A DNA stretch of 64,000 bases, taken from IMG/VR virus record IMGVR_UViG_3300028283_000494, positions 1 to 64,000 of that record; one strand, written 5' to 3'. The stretch comes from a virus. The notes below the pieces were generated by a model, which was not told the origin of the DNA, ran no database searches, and worked only from the letters and a program-made list of their open reading frames with translations. The position numbers were made by a program, and so were the translations under genes. The first letter of the stretch is position 1, and every line of letters starts with the position of its first letter. Positions 1 to 9,900 of this stretch are shown here, in pieces.

Positions 1-315
1 ATGATGGAAAATAACCCTATGAAAAATCCAGACATTGCTAAAAAATGTGGAGATTCTAAAAGGGGATTATTACATACTGATGAATATAAATTAAAAATGA
101 GTGTTTCTTTGAAAAATTCTACAAAACATAAAATATCAACTAGTGGCACTGAAAATAAAGAAATTCATAGAATAATTCAAGAAAAAAATATGAAACCAGT
201 TCTACTGTTTGATATAAATATGAATTTTATAAAAGAATATCCTAGTATAATGGAAGCATCAAGACAAATTAATATTAGAAAAGGGAACATTAGTAATGTA
301 TTAAATGGTAGGTAA
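1..315 (+). CDS. Homing endonuclease C-terminal part (NUMOD3/NUMOD1), 5' end outside window
   Basis: The reading frame is open from the first base, so the true start is probably upstream. The visible part has the NUMOD3-like pattern NNPMKNPDIAKK near its start and, over the last 40 residues, a NUMOD1 DNA-recognition helix (FIKEYPSIMEASRQ...GNISNVLNGR). These modules form the DNA-binding tail of GIY-YIG or HNH homing endonucleases; no catalytic domain is visible here. A decayed relative of the same type lies just downstream on the opposite strand. Confidence 0.7.
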   Translation: MMENNPMKNPDIAKKCGDSKRGLLHTDEYKLKMSVSLKNSTKHKISTSGTENKEIHRIIQEKNMKPVLLFDINMNFIKEYPSIMEASRQINIRKGNISNVLNGR

Positions 316-331
316 AAAACAATGGAGGGTT

Positions 332-640
332 ATGAATTTTTTAATTTTTTTATTATCTACAATAGGTTGCACTCTAATAATAACAATTTCTTTTATTTTT
401 AAAAATATTAGAGATAAAGCCAAAACTATTAATCCACTTTTCGGTAAATTATTGTCATGTAGTCAATGTACTGGTTTTTATGTCGCCTTAGTTATACAAT
501 CTATCATTTTAATACACGAAAGAATAAGTATTTCATTTACTTGGTTCGATTTATATTATATTCTATATGGGTTCATAGGAAGTTTTGTTTGCTACCTTGT
601 TTATTTATTAATAAAACCATTGATAGACAAGCACGACTGA
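332..640 (+). CDS. Small membrane protein with CSQCTGF motif
   Basis: About 102 residues. I place the start at 332 because a GGAGG ribosome site lies four bases before it; an in-frame ATG at 305 overlaps the end of the previous gene. An N-terminal hydrophobic segment (about residues 3-22), a central CSQCTGFYVAL motif and one or two further hydrophobic segments suggest an inner-membrane protein. The CxxCTGF pattern resembles DUF1360-type small membrane proteins seen in phages. Function unknown. Confidence 0.65.
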   Translation: MNFLIFLLSTIGCTLIITISFIFKNIRDKAKTINPLFGKLLSCSQCTGFYVALVIQSIILIHERISISFTWFDLYYILYGFIGSFVCYLVYLLIKPLIDKHD

Positions 641-683
641 GAAATCATGCAAAATCATGATATAATAACTATACTTACTTTTA

Positions 684-1117
684 TTACTTAACTTTTCTGA
701 ATCTTGATCCCTTATATATCTGTTCAGTTTTAACACATTTTGTAATTACATGTCTTTCTATATCAGTTTGTCTTGATGCTTCTCTGATACTAGAATAAGT
801 TCCTATTATTTTCGTATCGCAATCTACTGTTCGATTAAGTATTTAAGTTTCTGATTATTTATCCATTCTTCTGAACAAACAATATTTTTATGATTATCTG
901 AATTTACTTAAAATCTTATTTACCTTCTTTTTATTGGTATCCCTTTTTAAATACCATTCTTTAATATGGTGCAATATTCTATTTTTTGATCCTTTACCTA
1001 CATAAAAAGGTTCAAAATTAAATGTAAATTACCATATATAAATTCATCTTCGTGTCTAGAATCTAAATAACAGTACACGTAATACACATTTTTACGTGTA
1101 CCATCCTTAACATCCAT
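684..1117 (-). pseudogene. Decayed GIY-YIG homing endonuclease
   Basis: Read on the minus strand in shifting frames, this stretch keeps recognisable pieces of one endonuclease in the right order: MDVKDGTRKNVYYVYCYLD, then EPFYVGKGSKNRILHHIKEW (the GIY-YIG core of the YVYxYLDPR subgroup), a short EEWINNQKLKYLIEQ piece, and finally a NUMOD1 tail (IGTYSSIREASRQTDIERHV) ending at a TAA at 684. At least two frameshifts and a large internal deletion separate the pieces, so it cannot encode an active enzyme. This explains the otherwise empty 540 bases between the flanking genes. Confidence 0.8.
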
Positions 1118-1176
1118 TTGCGCAATGAGCTACTGCCCTCAACATATATCTTTTCATGTTCTTATATATTAAAATT

Positions 1177-1839
1177 TCAATCTAATTTTATGTTTTTAGT
1201 ATTATCTTTAAATCTTTCTTCTATGAAGGTATAATCTACATTTTGTTTTTCTATATCTGAAAAAGAAGCTAATTGAGTTGCCACTATTGGATTAACTACT
1301 AAACATAAATTTTTCTTTTGAAAATAATTAGCCATAAATACGTCTAGTATGTCTTGAAATTCAATTTTTTCTAATCCTTCATATTTTCTTATAAAAAAAT
1401 CGTAAGTTTTATTTCTATAACAAAAAGCGTGGCAAGCAAAAGCATTTTTCAAAATAAGGATATTTGGTTTAGATTTAGTAATAAGTTTAAGAGGTTCATG
1501 AGTATTGGCGCCGAGATAAAACAACCACCAATCCAGATTACCAATTTGAGATAAAGATTTTCCTAAAATATTAATAGTATCATTAATGAAATGCACATCA
1601 TCTTCAAAGACAAGAACGTTATTTAACCCTTTTTCTTTAGCTATTTTAATAATAGCCAAATTAGATTTGATTATACCTAAACGGCCGTCTTTTTCTTTTA
1701 TAGCTGAAAATCTTTGTACTCTGTCAAGTACACCAACACTTTCAAATTCTTTTTGAGCGTGTTCCCAACGATCAGTTCTATGATCGAGATTAATACAATA
1801 AATTTCCTCAAAGAAATTCCACACCTTATTATATTCCAC
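1177..1839 (-). CDS. Glycosyltransferase family 25 (LPS-type)
   Basis: 220 residues. The N-terminal YCINLDHRTDRW motif and the VFEDDV acidic motif near residue 77 are hallmarks of GT25 enzymes, which transfer galactose or similar sugars onto lipopolysaccharide or protein. WLFYLGAN and the following segment also fit the family, and the length is near the usual 200-250. A related GT25 domain ends the giant glycosyltransferase at the right edge of the window, so this phage carries at least two. Confidence 0.85.
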   Translation of the reverse strand: MEYNKVWNFFEEIYCINLDHRTDRWEHAQKEFESVGVLDRVQRFSAIKEKDGRLGIIKSNLAIIKIAKEKGLNNVLVFEDDVHFINDTINILGKSLSQIGNLDWWLFYLGANTHEPLKLITKSKPNILILKNAFACHAFCYRNKTYDFFIRKYEGLEKIEFQDILDVFMANYFQKKNLCLVVNPIVATQLASFSDIEKQNVDYTFIEERFKDNTKNIKLD

Positions 1840-1900
1840 GATATGTTTTTTAATAAATTATAATAAAAATATGAAATGAAGTTTAAAATTTATAATAATA

Positions 1901-2608
1901 TCAAGATATTAAATTTAAAAGAAGATTATCAGTATACGTATATTCAATTCTAACTGATCCACCACCACCATTACCACCATTGACATTATTTGATATTCTA
2001 TACCCACCACCACCTCCACCACCATAAGCTTTTCCATTTTCACCAGACCCTTCTGTTCCTGTTCTACCAGATCCACCAGAACCATTTATATTATATACAC
2101 CACCAGGACCGGGTGTTGCGCCAGTTCCGGCGTCATTACCTTTGTTGGCATCACCAGCTCCTCCACCTCCGCCGCCTCCACCATTACTATTATTTTTACC
2201 GCCTTTACCACCACTATATAAGAAATCACCAGTACCAGCAGCACTATCTCCACCTGTTTGTCCAGTGGCACTATTTAATGAACAACCATTTCCACCATCA
2301 GCCGAACAAAGAACGACATAAGACATTCCAACTGGTGTTGTTACAACACTATCACCACCGTCTATTGACCCTAATCCGTTTCCATTACCACCGGACCCAA
2401 CGATTATATCTAATTTTACTGCGGGATATGTATCGCGATAAAAAACACTACATGCTCCTCCGCCACCGCCTCCGCCTCCACCAGCTGTTGTTCTTCTTCC
2501 ACCAGCACCACCGCCAGCCCAACATGTAATTGTTAATCTGCTAACACTTAAAGGTAAATCGTGTATTGTTGTTCCTGTCGTTGTCCACGTAAATGAAAAA
2601 GTGCCCAT
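1901..2608 (-). CDS. Glycine-rich putative tail/adhesin protein
   Basis: 235 residues, dominated by glycine runs (around residues 33-50, 118-160 and 196-218) interleaved with short beta-type segments, an N-terminal MGTFSFTWTTTGTT strand and a C-terminal GGSVRIEYTY strand. This layout matches Gly_rich domains of phage tail-fibre tips and adhesins, where polyglycine-II lattices present receptor-binding loops. The antisense His/Tyr-rich reading frame is a by-product of the glycine codons. Structural role is inferred from composition only. Confidence 0.6.
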   Translation of the reverse strand: MGTFSFTWTTTGTTIHDLPLSVSRLTITCWAGGGAGGRRTTAGGGGGGGGGACSVFYRDTYPAVKLDIIVGSGGNGNGLGSIDGGDSVVTTPVGMSYVVLCSADGGNGCSLNSATGQTGGDSAAGTGDFLYSGGKGGKNNSNGGGGGGGGAGDANKGNDAGTGATPGPGGVYNINGSGGSGRTGTEGSGENGKAYGGGGGGGYRISNNVNGGNGGGGSVRIEYTYTDNLLLNLIS

Positions 2609-2658
2609 TAATTATCGTTTTTTATTATATATATTTTTTTTATGTGACAAATATTTTT

Positions 2659-2666
2659 TATATTTG
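2659..2666 (+). promoter_or_regulatory. Bacteroidota-type -7 element
   Basis: TATATTTG matches the TAnnTTTG -7 element used by the Bacteroidota housekeeping sigma factor and lies 24 bases before the start of the FISUMP gene at 2690. Confidence 0.6.
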
Positions 2667-2689
2667 TAGAAATATAAAAACTCAAAAAT

Positions 2690-3985
2690 ATGAAAAAAAC
2701 AATTTTTATTTTAACACTAACATTGTTAAGTGTTATAAATGTTAAATCCCAGAATTATTATATTTCTTTCACTGGGTCTGGTGATACTACCAATATTAAT
2801 TCTGTTCAAGTTGATAATTTAACAAAAGGCACAAGTATAATGATAACTGGTTCAGATACTTTGCATTTAGTTCCTTTTGTTGGTATTGAAACACTAAATT
2901 TTAATAAATCTTTAGAAATTTACCCAAATCCAATGGTAGATGTGTCAAATATCTTATTCAGATCTTCGGAAAATTCTAATTCAATTTTAAAAATTGTTGA
3001 TTTATCTGGTAAATTAATTTATCAAACCATTTTGAATGTTTCAACTGGTATAAACAAATTTCAAATTATCGGGGTTAAAAAAGGTATTTTCATTCTTCAA
3101 ATATCTAATAAAACTAATTCCTATATAACCAAATTAGTAAGTCAAAGCAATTTAGAAAATAATATTACAATTTCAGGTGTATCTTTTTTTGATAGTCAAT
3201 ATTTCAAAAAAAGTACATCAATTGTTGATATGGAATATAGTATCGGTGATCAATTAAAATATAAAGGTTTGTCTGGTATATATAGTTCAATTGTAATGGA
3301 TATTCCAAATCACAGTAAAACTACATCTATCCCTTTTTCTAGATGTCAAGATGCTAATGGTCATAATTATACTACCGTTAAAATTACTATTGGTAATAAA
3401 TCTACAATTAGCGAACAAACATGGATGGCTGAAAACCTCAATGTTGGTGAAGCTATTCAAGCTAATACAGGACAATCAAATAATTTGGTTATTGAAAAAT
3501 ATTGTTTTCACGATTCAACTATAAATTGTACAAATTATGGGGGATTATACACATGGGATGAAATGATGGGATATGATACTATTCCCGGTATTCAAGGCGT
3601 TTGTCCTGACGGGTGGAGAATTCCAACTGACAACGAATGGAGAACAATGGTTGAATATTACGGTGGTGATAGTGTAGGTCAAGGAGTTTGGGCAACCGCT
3701 GGAGGATCAATGAAAGAAACCGGTTATACCCACTGGCAGGAACCAAATACGGGAGCAACAAACATTACTGGATTTTCAGCTAGAGGACACGGCGCATTTT
3801 ATCCCGGATATGGGTTTGTTAGTTTATTAACAGACGCGCCATATCATAATTCAAATCGTTTTTGGGACAATGTGAATCAATTATGGGGAACAAATGTATG
3901 GACATTTGAATATGTGACAGATTGTGCTTTTCATGGTGGTACACAAGTGGTGAATGCTTTTGCTGTTAGATGTGTTCATGATTAA
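2690..3985 (+). CDS. Exported protein with T9SS-like module and FISUMP domain
   Basis: 431 residues. A signal peptide (MKKTIFILTLTLLSVINVKS) is followed at about residues 75-150 by a module resembling the Bacteroidota type IX secretion type-A sorting domain (LEIYPNPM, KIVDLSGKLIYQ, KKGIFILQISN). The C-terminal 200 residues form a FISUMP (Fibrobacter succinogenes major paralogous) domain: WMAENLNVGE, GLYTWDEMM, CPDGWRIPTDNEW, VRCVHD. The sorting-like module is internal rather than at the C-terminus. The product is probably delivered to the host surface or acts as a virion adhesin. It is host-derived in style and unusual in a phage. Confidence 0.75.
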   Translation: MKKTIFILTLTLLSVINVKSQNYYISFTGSGDTTNINSVQVDNLTKGTSIMITGSDTLHLVPFVGIETLNFNKSLEIYPNPMVDVSNILFRSSENSNSILKIVDLSGKLIYQTILNVSTGINKFQIIGVKKGIFILQISNKTNSYITKLVSQSNLENNITISGVSFFDSQYFKKSTSIVDMEYSIGDQLKYKGLSGIYSSIVMDIPNHSKTTSIPFSRCQDANGHNYTTVKITIGNKSTISEQTWMAENLNVGEAIQANTGQSNNLVIEKYCFHDSTINCTNYGGLYTWDEMMGYDTIPGIQGVCPDGWRIPTDNEWRTMVEYYGGDSVGQGVWATAGGSMKETGYTHWQEPNTGATNITGFSARGHGAFYPGYGFVSLLTDAPYHNSNRFWDNVNQLWGTNVWTFEYVTDCAFHGGTQVVNAFAVRCVHD

Positions 3986-4071
3986 TATAAAAAATTTTTT
4001 TAATTTTAATTATCCATCTATTTATTTTAAACTAATTCATCTACATTAACTATAAAACAAAAAAAAAAACA

Positions 4072-4884
4072 ATGATTAGCTGGATTGGTGGTAAAAGTAG
4101 AATTAGTAATTGGATTATTCCATTTATACCGAAGAATATAGAAACTTATGTTGAACCGTTTAGTGGAGCGTTTTGGGTCTTATTTAAGATGGATTTAAAT
4201 AATTATCCAAATTTAAAAGATATAGTATATAATGATTTCAATGGTTATTTAGTGAATTTATTTATGTGTTGTAAAAATCATAGAGAATTTTATGATTATT
4301 TACAAAATTATAAATCCCAGGACAAAGAATTATTTTATCAATATCAAAAGGATTTATTAGAAAATGATAAATATGAAATGCCAGATTTCAATAAAGCATT
4401 AAAATTTTCGTATCTTACTAGTCAAGTTTTTTCTGGAATATCTCCTCTTAAAGGTAAATTCATAGACCTTAAAGATAAGTATAAATCTAAATTTGATACA
4501 TTTAAAGATAAACTCATTAACACAGACTATACTGAAAATTTAGATAAAATAACGAATTTTGAAAATCTGGATTTTCAAAATGTTATAGAAAAATACGACA
4601 ACGAAAAAGCTTTTTTTTATATTGATGCTCCATATTACAATTTAGGTGAAAAATATTATAGTAATCAGTCTTTTTCTTTATCCGATCATGAGAGGTTAGC
4701 AAACACTCTGAAAAAAATAAAAGGTAGATTTGCCATGTCATATTATGATTTTTCAGATCTATCAACGTGGTTTCCAAAAGATCAATACAAATGGGAACAG
4801 AAAGACTTCCACAAGACAGCAGGAGCTCTAAAGGGAGGTAAACAAACAAAAGGAACAGAACTACTGATTATGAACTATTATTGA
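4072..4884 (+). CDS. dam: Dam-like DNA adenine-N6 methyltransferase (D12 class)
   Basis: 270 residues, a typical size. The N-terminal WIGGKSRISNWIIPFIP is the SAM-binding motif of D12/Dam enzymes, followed by YVEPFSGAFWVLF and a DIVYNDFNG motif. Catalytic motif IV reads DAPYYN rather than the usual DPPY; this change also occurs in some functional phage Dams. The enzyme methylates adenine in short palindromes and protects phage DNA from restriction. It ends in TGA, 95 bases before a terminator. Confidence 0.85.
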   Translation: MISWIGGKSRISNWIIPFIPKNIETYVEPFSGAFWVLFKMDLNNYPNLKDIVYNDFNGYLVNLFMCCKNHREFYDYLQNYKSQDKELFYQYQKDLLENDKYEMPDFNKALKFSYLTSQVFSGISPLKGKFIDLKDKYKSKFDTFKDKLINTDYTENLDKITNFENLDFQNVIEKYDNEKAFFYIDAPYYNLGEKYYSNQSFSLSDHERLANTLKKIKGRFAMSYYDFSDLSTWFPKDQYKWEQKDFHKTAGALKGGKQTKGTELLIMNYY

Positions 4885-4978
4885 TTTTTATTCATTCTAA
4901 ATATAATTAATTAATAATCAGTTAATAAAAGAGAGAGTAGTTATCTATATCTGATAACTAAGTGATTTACAAATTTAT

Positions 4979-5011
4979 AAAATTCCAGATAATTTTTTAT
5001 CTGGAATTTTT
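4979..5011 (+). terminator. Rho-independent terminator
   Basis: A 12-base-pair perfect stem (AATTCCAGATAA / TTATCTGGAATT) with a TTTT loop, followed by a T run. It closes the methylase transcript just before the promoter of the next gene. Confidence 0.85.
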
Positions 5012-5016
5012 ATGCT

Positions 5017-5024
5017 TATCTTTG
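5017..5024 (+). promoter_or_regulatory. Bacteroidota-type -7 element
   Basis: TATCTTTG fits TAnnTTTG, directly after a terminator and 31 bases before the start at 5055. Confidence 0.6.
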
Positions 5025-5054
5025 TATATTGTGAAAAAATAAAAAGGATGTTGT

Positions 5055-5297
5055 ATGATAAAGCTAAGTAATATTACGAAGATGATGTTGTATGGAAAAA
5101 TTAAAGACATTGGTGTTGTTAAGGGCATTGGGTTCATTCCGAATGATGAATATTATATTGATGAACATACTTATTTATTTGGGTTTAAGTTAAAGTCTAC
5201 AAGGTATTGGGATGAAGAGGATTATAAATTAAAGAGGAATCCGAAGAAAGACAGATCTATTGTTGAGGGATTTAAAAAAGAAAAAGGGGTCAAGTGA
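5055..5297 (+). CDS. Hypothetical protein (80 aa)
   Basis: A small charged protein (MIKLSNITKMMLYGKIKD...) with its own promoter-like element and an AAAGGAT ribosome site. A GYxxG-like beta pattern in the middle and a lysine-rich C-terminus are visible. No family recognised. Confidence 0.6.
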   Translation: MIKLSNITKMMLYGKIKDIGVVKGIGFIPNDEYYIDEHTYLFGFKLKSTRYWDEEDYKLKRNPKKDRSIVEGFKKEKGVK

Positions 5298-5306
5298 CTC
5301 CTTTTT

Positions 5307-5783
5307 TTATTTATCAAGATATACGTATTTAACAATTTTTATTCCTCCTTCTCTCAGGGGGCATTCATCTGGAACTCTACCGTGACTATTATCTTGTGTG
5401 ATGATCATGTTGGCATAACCTTTACCATCCCAATATGGGTGATCGCATTCCATCTCTTTACCTCCACCAAAAAAAGGACAACCGTGAAAACATTCTTTAA
5501 CTGATTTACCGTATTCTTTTGTCTTTATATTAAGATTGGTTATATTTTCTAAGACTAATGAATTAGTAAAAGATACAACAGATTCATTTGTCTTTTTCTT
5601 TTTCTTCTTTTTAATTTTTTCAGGTAATCCTTTATGCTTAGTTCTTGCGAAATGTTCAGCGTCGTCTGGATCTATATTTTTAGCAGCTTTCTTAACTGAT
5701 GGAGAAGCGCCTTTCAATTCACCTTTTTGATAAGCGTGTATCATACCCATGAATCTCTGTTGTTTGCGACTTTTTGATGGCAT
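5307..5783 (-). CDS. DUF3008-type phage protein with C-terminal cysteine-rich extension
   Basis: 158 residues. The first 57 match the DUF3008 signature found in many large phages: MPSKSRKQQRFMGMIHAYQK, then KGASPSVKKAAKNI and EHFARTKHKGLPEK. A run of lysines leads into a C-terminal half with ECFHGCPFFGGGKEMECDH, a possible metal-binding cluster not part of DUF3008. Function unknown; it may be a fusion. Confidence 0.75.
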   Translation of the reverse strand: MPSKSRKQQRFMGMIHAYQKGELKGASPSVKKAAKNIDPDDAEHFARTKHKGLPEKIKKKKKKKTNESVVSFTNSLVLENITNLNIKTKEYGKSVKECFHGCPFFGGGKEMECDHPYWDGKGYANMIITQDNSHGRVPDECPLREGGIKIVKYVYLDK

Positions 5784-5792
5784 AAATTAGAA

Positions 5793-6074
5793 TTATTTTT
5801 TCCATTTATCGATATGATAAATAATATAATCATCCCATTCATTCTTTGTGATGTTATTATATCCATAAATTGAATGGAAATCTTTATGGATTTCATATAA
5901 AATAACTATAACGTTGTTTTTTTCATCATTTTTCCACAGTTCATTCAAAAGATAGGAACCGTTGCACTCTCTACATCAAAATCTCTTTCTGATTATATCC
6001 CTTGTGTTGTTCAATTTTAATTTCTCTCCGCAACATTCGCGGAATTTTTCAATATTTCTGAATTCTTTTGACAT
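5793..6074 (-). pseudogene. Zinc-ribbon-like ORF with one in-frame TGA
   Basis: Read from ATG at 6074 to TAA at 5793, the frame is open for 93 sense positions except for a single TGA at 5976-5978 (MSKEFRNIEKFRECCGEKLK ... RKRF[TGA]CRECNGSYLLNELW ...). The two CC/CxxC pairs flanking it suggest a zinc ribbon that is complete only if the TGA is read through. It may be a broken gene or a second case of the UGA-containing genes seen at 29425. Confidence 0.5.
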
Positions 6075-6088
6075 GTAACTATATATTA

Positions 6089-6946
6089 TTACTCTGATCT
6101 CAATTTGTTTATAAAACTAAACAATTTTCTCACATATTCTCTTTTCCTATAATCACTTGTCATTAAATAGGCTATATAACAGAAATATAATATTTTATCT
6201 TCTACTATATTTGAGTTTAAATTTTCTCCACCAACGTATCTGAATTCCATATATTTTTCAGACTCACCTTTAAGTATCATTCCGTGTCTCATAGTTGTTT
6301 TACTATAATATTTCGTTATACTTTTACTTATAATACTTTCTATTTCATCTATATTTGTAGTATCTAGAATATTTTCTGGTTTTTTCTTGAAATCTTTGAT
6401 TAATTTTTCCTTTATAGAGCCACACCAATTAACAAGTCTATCTTCAATTCCTTTATAAACGAAACCGCCTTTAGATTGGTCTGAAATCATAGTGATGCCC
6501 TTGGTTAGATTCCATTTTTTGCCTTTTGAACCAATGTTAACGTGAATAGATGTTCTATCGTTAAATTTCCATCTATCTTGTGTATTATATGAATCAAAAA
6601 AATCTTGAATATAATTGAGTGCTTCATCAAGATTAGTGAAAGGTTTATTAATTATTTCAACGCCGTATAAAAGAGTTTCGTCTTCGTGAAAAATTATTAT
6701 ATCTTTATATTTATTGTAGAAATCTGGAAAACAAATCTTATAATCGTTCAGAATCTTTCTATTTTTAATAGAAGGGTACATTATATGTGATTCGTTCTTT
6801 GAAATGAATTTTAGATCTTTAATTTTACCTTTAAATTCTAGTTCTATTTCGAATCCAATAGTAAAGTACTCTTGGAGATCACTCAGAATTAGTTTAATAT
6901 CCTCAGATTTAAACTCAGTTATATAATTTATATAATTAGTTATCAT
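6089..6946 (-). CDS. Amidoligase-family protein
   Basis: 285 residues. FTIGFEIELEF near residue 29, GVEIINKPFTNLDEAL near 92, TSIHVNIGS near 130 and YMEFRYVGG near 235 match the ordered motifs of Amidoligase_2 (glutamate-cysteine-ligase fold) proteins found in large phages and Bacteroidota. These ATP-dependent ligases are thought to form amide or peptide bonds on proteins or cell-wall material. The start overlaps the end of the preceding minus-strand gene in an ATGA arrangement, so translation is coupled. The N-terminus MITNYINYITEF also fits the leader-like pattern noted elsewhere. Confidence 0.7.
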   Translation of the reverse strand: MITNYINYITEFKSEDIKLILSDLQEYFTIGFEIELEFKGKIKDLKFISKNESHIMYPSIKNRKILNDYKICFPDFYNKYKDIIIFHEDETLLYGVEIINKPFTNLDEALNYIQDFFDSYNTQDRWKFNDRTSIHVNIGSKGKKWNLTKGITMISDQSKGGFVYKGIEDRLVNWCGSIKEKLIKDFKKKPENILDTTNIDEIESIISKSITKYYSKTTMRHGMILKGESEKYMEFRYVGGENLNSNIVEDKILYFCYIAYLMTSDYRKREYVRKLFSFINKLRSE

Positions 6947-9900
6947 TCTTCAGCGACTTCAATTTGGTTTTTATCCAACCAATAAGTTTGTCTATTTACA
7001 TAAATTTCATATTTTCCATATTTATAGATTGGAAGTTTTTGTACTCTGCCTTCTTTACCATTTATTTCATCGTTAACTGAATCTTTAACAATAACAGTAT
7101 CACCAACTTCTAGATCATCAATAGTTTTCTTAACTGGTTCTAGTTCGGCGTTTGGGTCTTTTGGTTTATAGGCTTTTCTGGCCACATTTCTTCTATTATA
7201 AACAAGTACGGGTTTCCTTGGTGGTTCTACCTCTTTCTTTTTCTTCTTTTTATCGGGTGATATATACCCAGATGAATAAGTTGAATCTGGTGCTACATAA
7301 GTAGATTTCTTTGTCGGTAAAGGTTCGTTTGTGGCAAATACAAATTCCGGATCAACGTATAATTTTAAAAATGAAACTAAATCGTCATCGAACTTAACGA
7401 TTAATTCCTTTTTACCATCTTTCACTCTATCACCTTGAAATTCTCCGACTCTACCTGTTTTAGCCCATTCGTATTTGCTATCTGGGTTAATATATTTAAC
7501 GGCTTGACCAAATTTAAATTCACCTGTATCTGAAGCCTCTTCGAGTAAAATAAGATTATCTGTAAATGTAGTTAGATAAATAGTATGACCTTTATTATTT
7601 TTAAGAACGATATTGTAACTTCTTGGTGGTGTTTCTTTTTGCCCTGCTACTTGTGGTGCTTCGTTTATACTACTAATTTCACCTATCAATCCGTCACTAG
7701 TACTGTCTGGATTAGTATATCTAATTTTATCCCCTTTTCTAAATATTCTAACAGGCGGTAAAAATTCTAAATTTTCATCTTTGGTTTTAATCTTAACCAT
7801 TTTACCTTCTTTTGATTTAATTTCAATCTCAAAAGGTTTTTCATCGTTTAAATTGAGTGTTGTTACTACACCTTTACATCCAAAGTGTTTACTATCTGGT
7901 TTAGTATAAACTACATCGTCATTAAGACCAACTTCTGTGCCAATAGGTTTAATAAATCTAGTCATTTCATCTGGAATACAACCAGATACAGTAACTATTG
8001 TACCGTTACTATTAAAAGTGATAGTGTGAGTATTTCCTTTTTTACCTTTTTCTATTTTTGTAACTATACCAACTTTACCGCTTAAGTCAGCGTCGTCGTC
8101 GTTTATGTATATAACTTTATCACCTTCTTTATAGTTATTATCGTTTATTTGAAGGTTTCTAGATGGTATAAAATATACAGATTTTTCATTTGAGACGCCT
8201 GGTTGTTTAGGAAATTTAACATCATAAGTTGTTTCTTTCTCCATCGAATAATTAGTAGCCAGATTTAGAAAAGTCACTTCACCTTTACATAGATGAAGAT
8301 CTTTATTTTTTTCGTCGTCTTTTCTGGATACATAAATAATTTTATCACCTTTTTTAAATTTATCAGCTTTACCAGTTTTCTTTGGCTCTGGTTTCTCCCA
8401 CGCCGTACTGATTGGTGGTCTGGAGGATGGCCCGTCTCTTTCCAATTTATTTGGATTAACGTTCATTAATGGTTGTTTAGCTCCAAATTTATTTATCACT
8501 TCAATATCTACAACTTGTGAAAAACCTTTAGATGAAATTCTATCGGCGTAAGTGACCCTACCTCTACATTCATCAAATTCTCCACCTGGATCTAATAATA
8601 TGATTTTATCACCAAAACCAAATTTTTCAACTTTCTTTTCTTTTTCTATTGGAACAAGTTGATCGTAATGTACACCGAAATCATTTTCACCGTCAGCATT
8701 CGCGAAATCTTTAACAAGCCAGTGTTGAGGACTAGTTAATTTTAAAAGTGTAACTTTTCTACCCATGAAGTAAGCGTCTTGTCCAGCTTTAAACTTATTA
8801 TCAACGTGTCTGATTATCTTTTTATCTTCGTCCTTTTTAGTTTCGTCTTTAAGAATTTTTTGTAAATCTTCCCCTTTTATCTTTCCAACGTTAACAAACA
8901 TTCTATTTTTATTACTAGCACTTACAATATCTATAATACCGGGATTTTCTTCAAACATGAACTGAACCTTGTATTGTATTTCACCGTCTGTTTCTTCGGG
9001 AATAGATACAGACTCTATTTTTCCTTTATATCCTTTGTATTTACTGTTAGGATTAGTATAAATCACTTTATCGTCAACCTCAAATTTTTCTATATATTTT
9101 CTTAAATATCTAGATTTACCTTGAACGCCTCCGTCTTTTTCTAATTCTTTATTATCAGCGACACTAAAAAATATGTTATATACTTTTTCTGTTTCTGTAG
9201 CTGTTGGCTCATCTACTGTTCTAATAACACCCACCATGTTATTAAATTTACTGCCTTGTTTAACGTAAAGAATTTTATCCCCTTCTTTCCAATCATCTAA
9301 TTCTAAATGTAATTGAGTATCTTCTTCTTTCTCTTTTTTAGTTTCTGTTGGTTTTATTGAAGTTATTGAATTACCACCGTACCTCACTTTTTTACATAAA
9401 GGAGTTAAACCAGTTAAATTTTCTAATTTGTTATCACTACAATCGTAAGTTCCACCAATTTTAATAGGACTACCTTCTAACGATGTTAATTTATTATTTG
9501 ATACCAAAAAATCACCGTAAACTTCCTCTGGTGATCCTTCTAAAGATTCTAGTCCATTCATCATGGCTATAAATCCACCACATTTCATTGGACTACCTTT
9601 TAAATTCTTCAATTTATTACCACTACAATTGAAAGTGCCAGTTACTATTGTTGTTTGTGATCCTTCTAATGTGGTTAATTTGTTATTGGCTACACTAAAA
9701 TAACCTTTAACTATTTTAGGTAAATTTTTCATACTTTTTAAACCAGCGTAATGCCAAATGAAATTACCATTGGCCACATTAAATACAACAGGACATACAT
9801 CTATGTTTCTAACAAGGATGGCTACATCAGAATTAACATCAACAGTATAATCTTTGTTTATAGCACAAACTTTAACATTGATACCAATCTTTTTAAGATT

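Noticed and set aside
1990-2529. Plus-strand ORF rich in His, Tyr and Leu
   Set aside because: It is the exact antisense of the glycine-rich gene at 1901-2608; its composition follows from GGN codons read backwards and it has no ribosome site.
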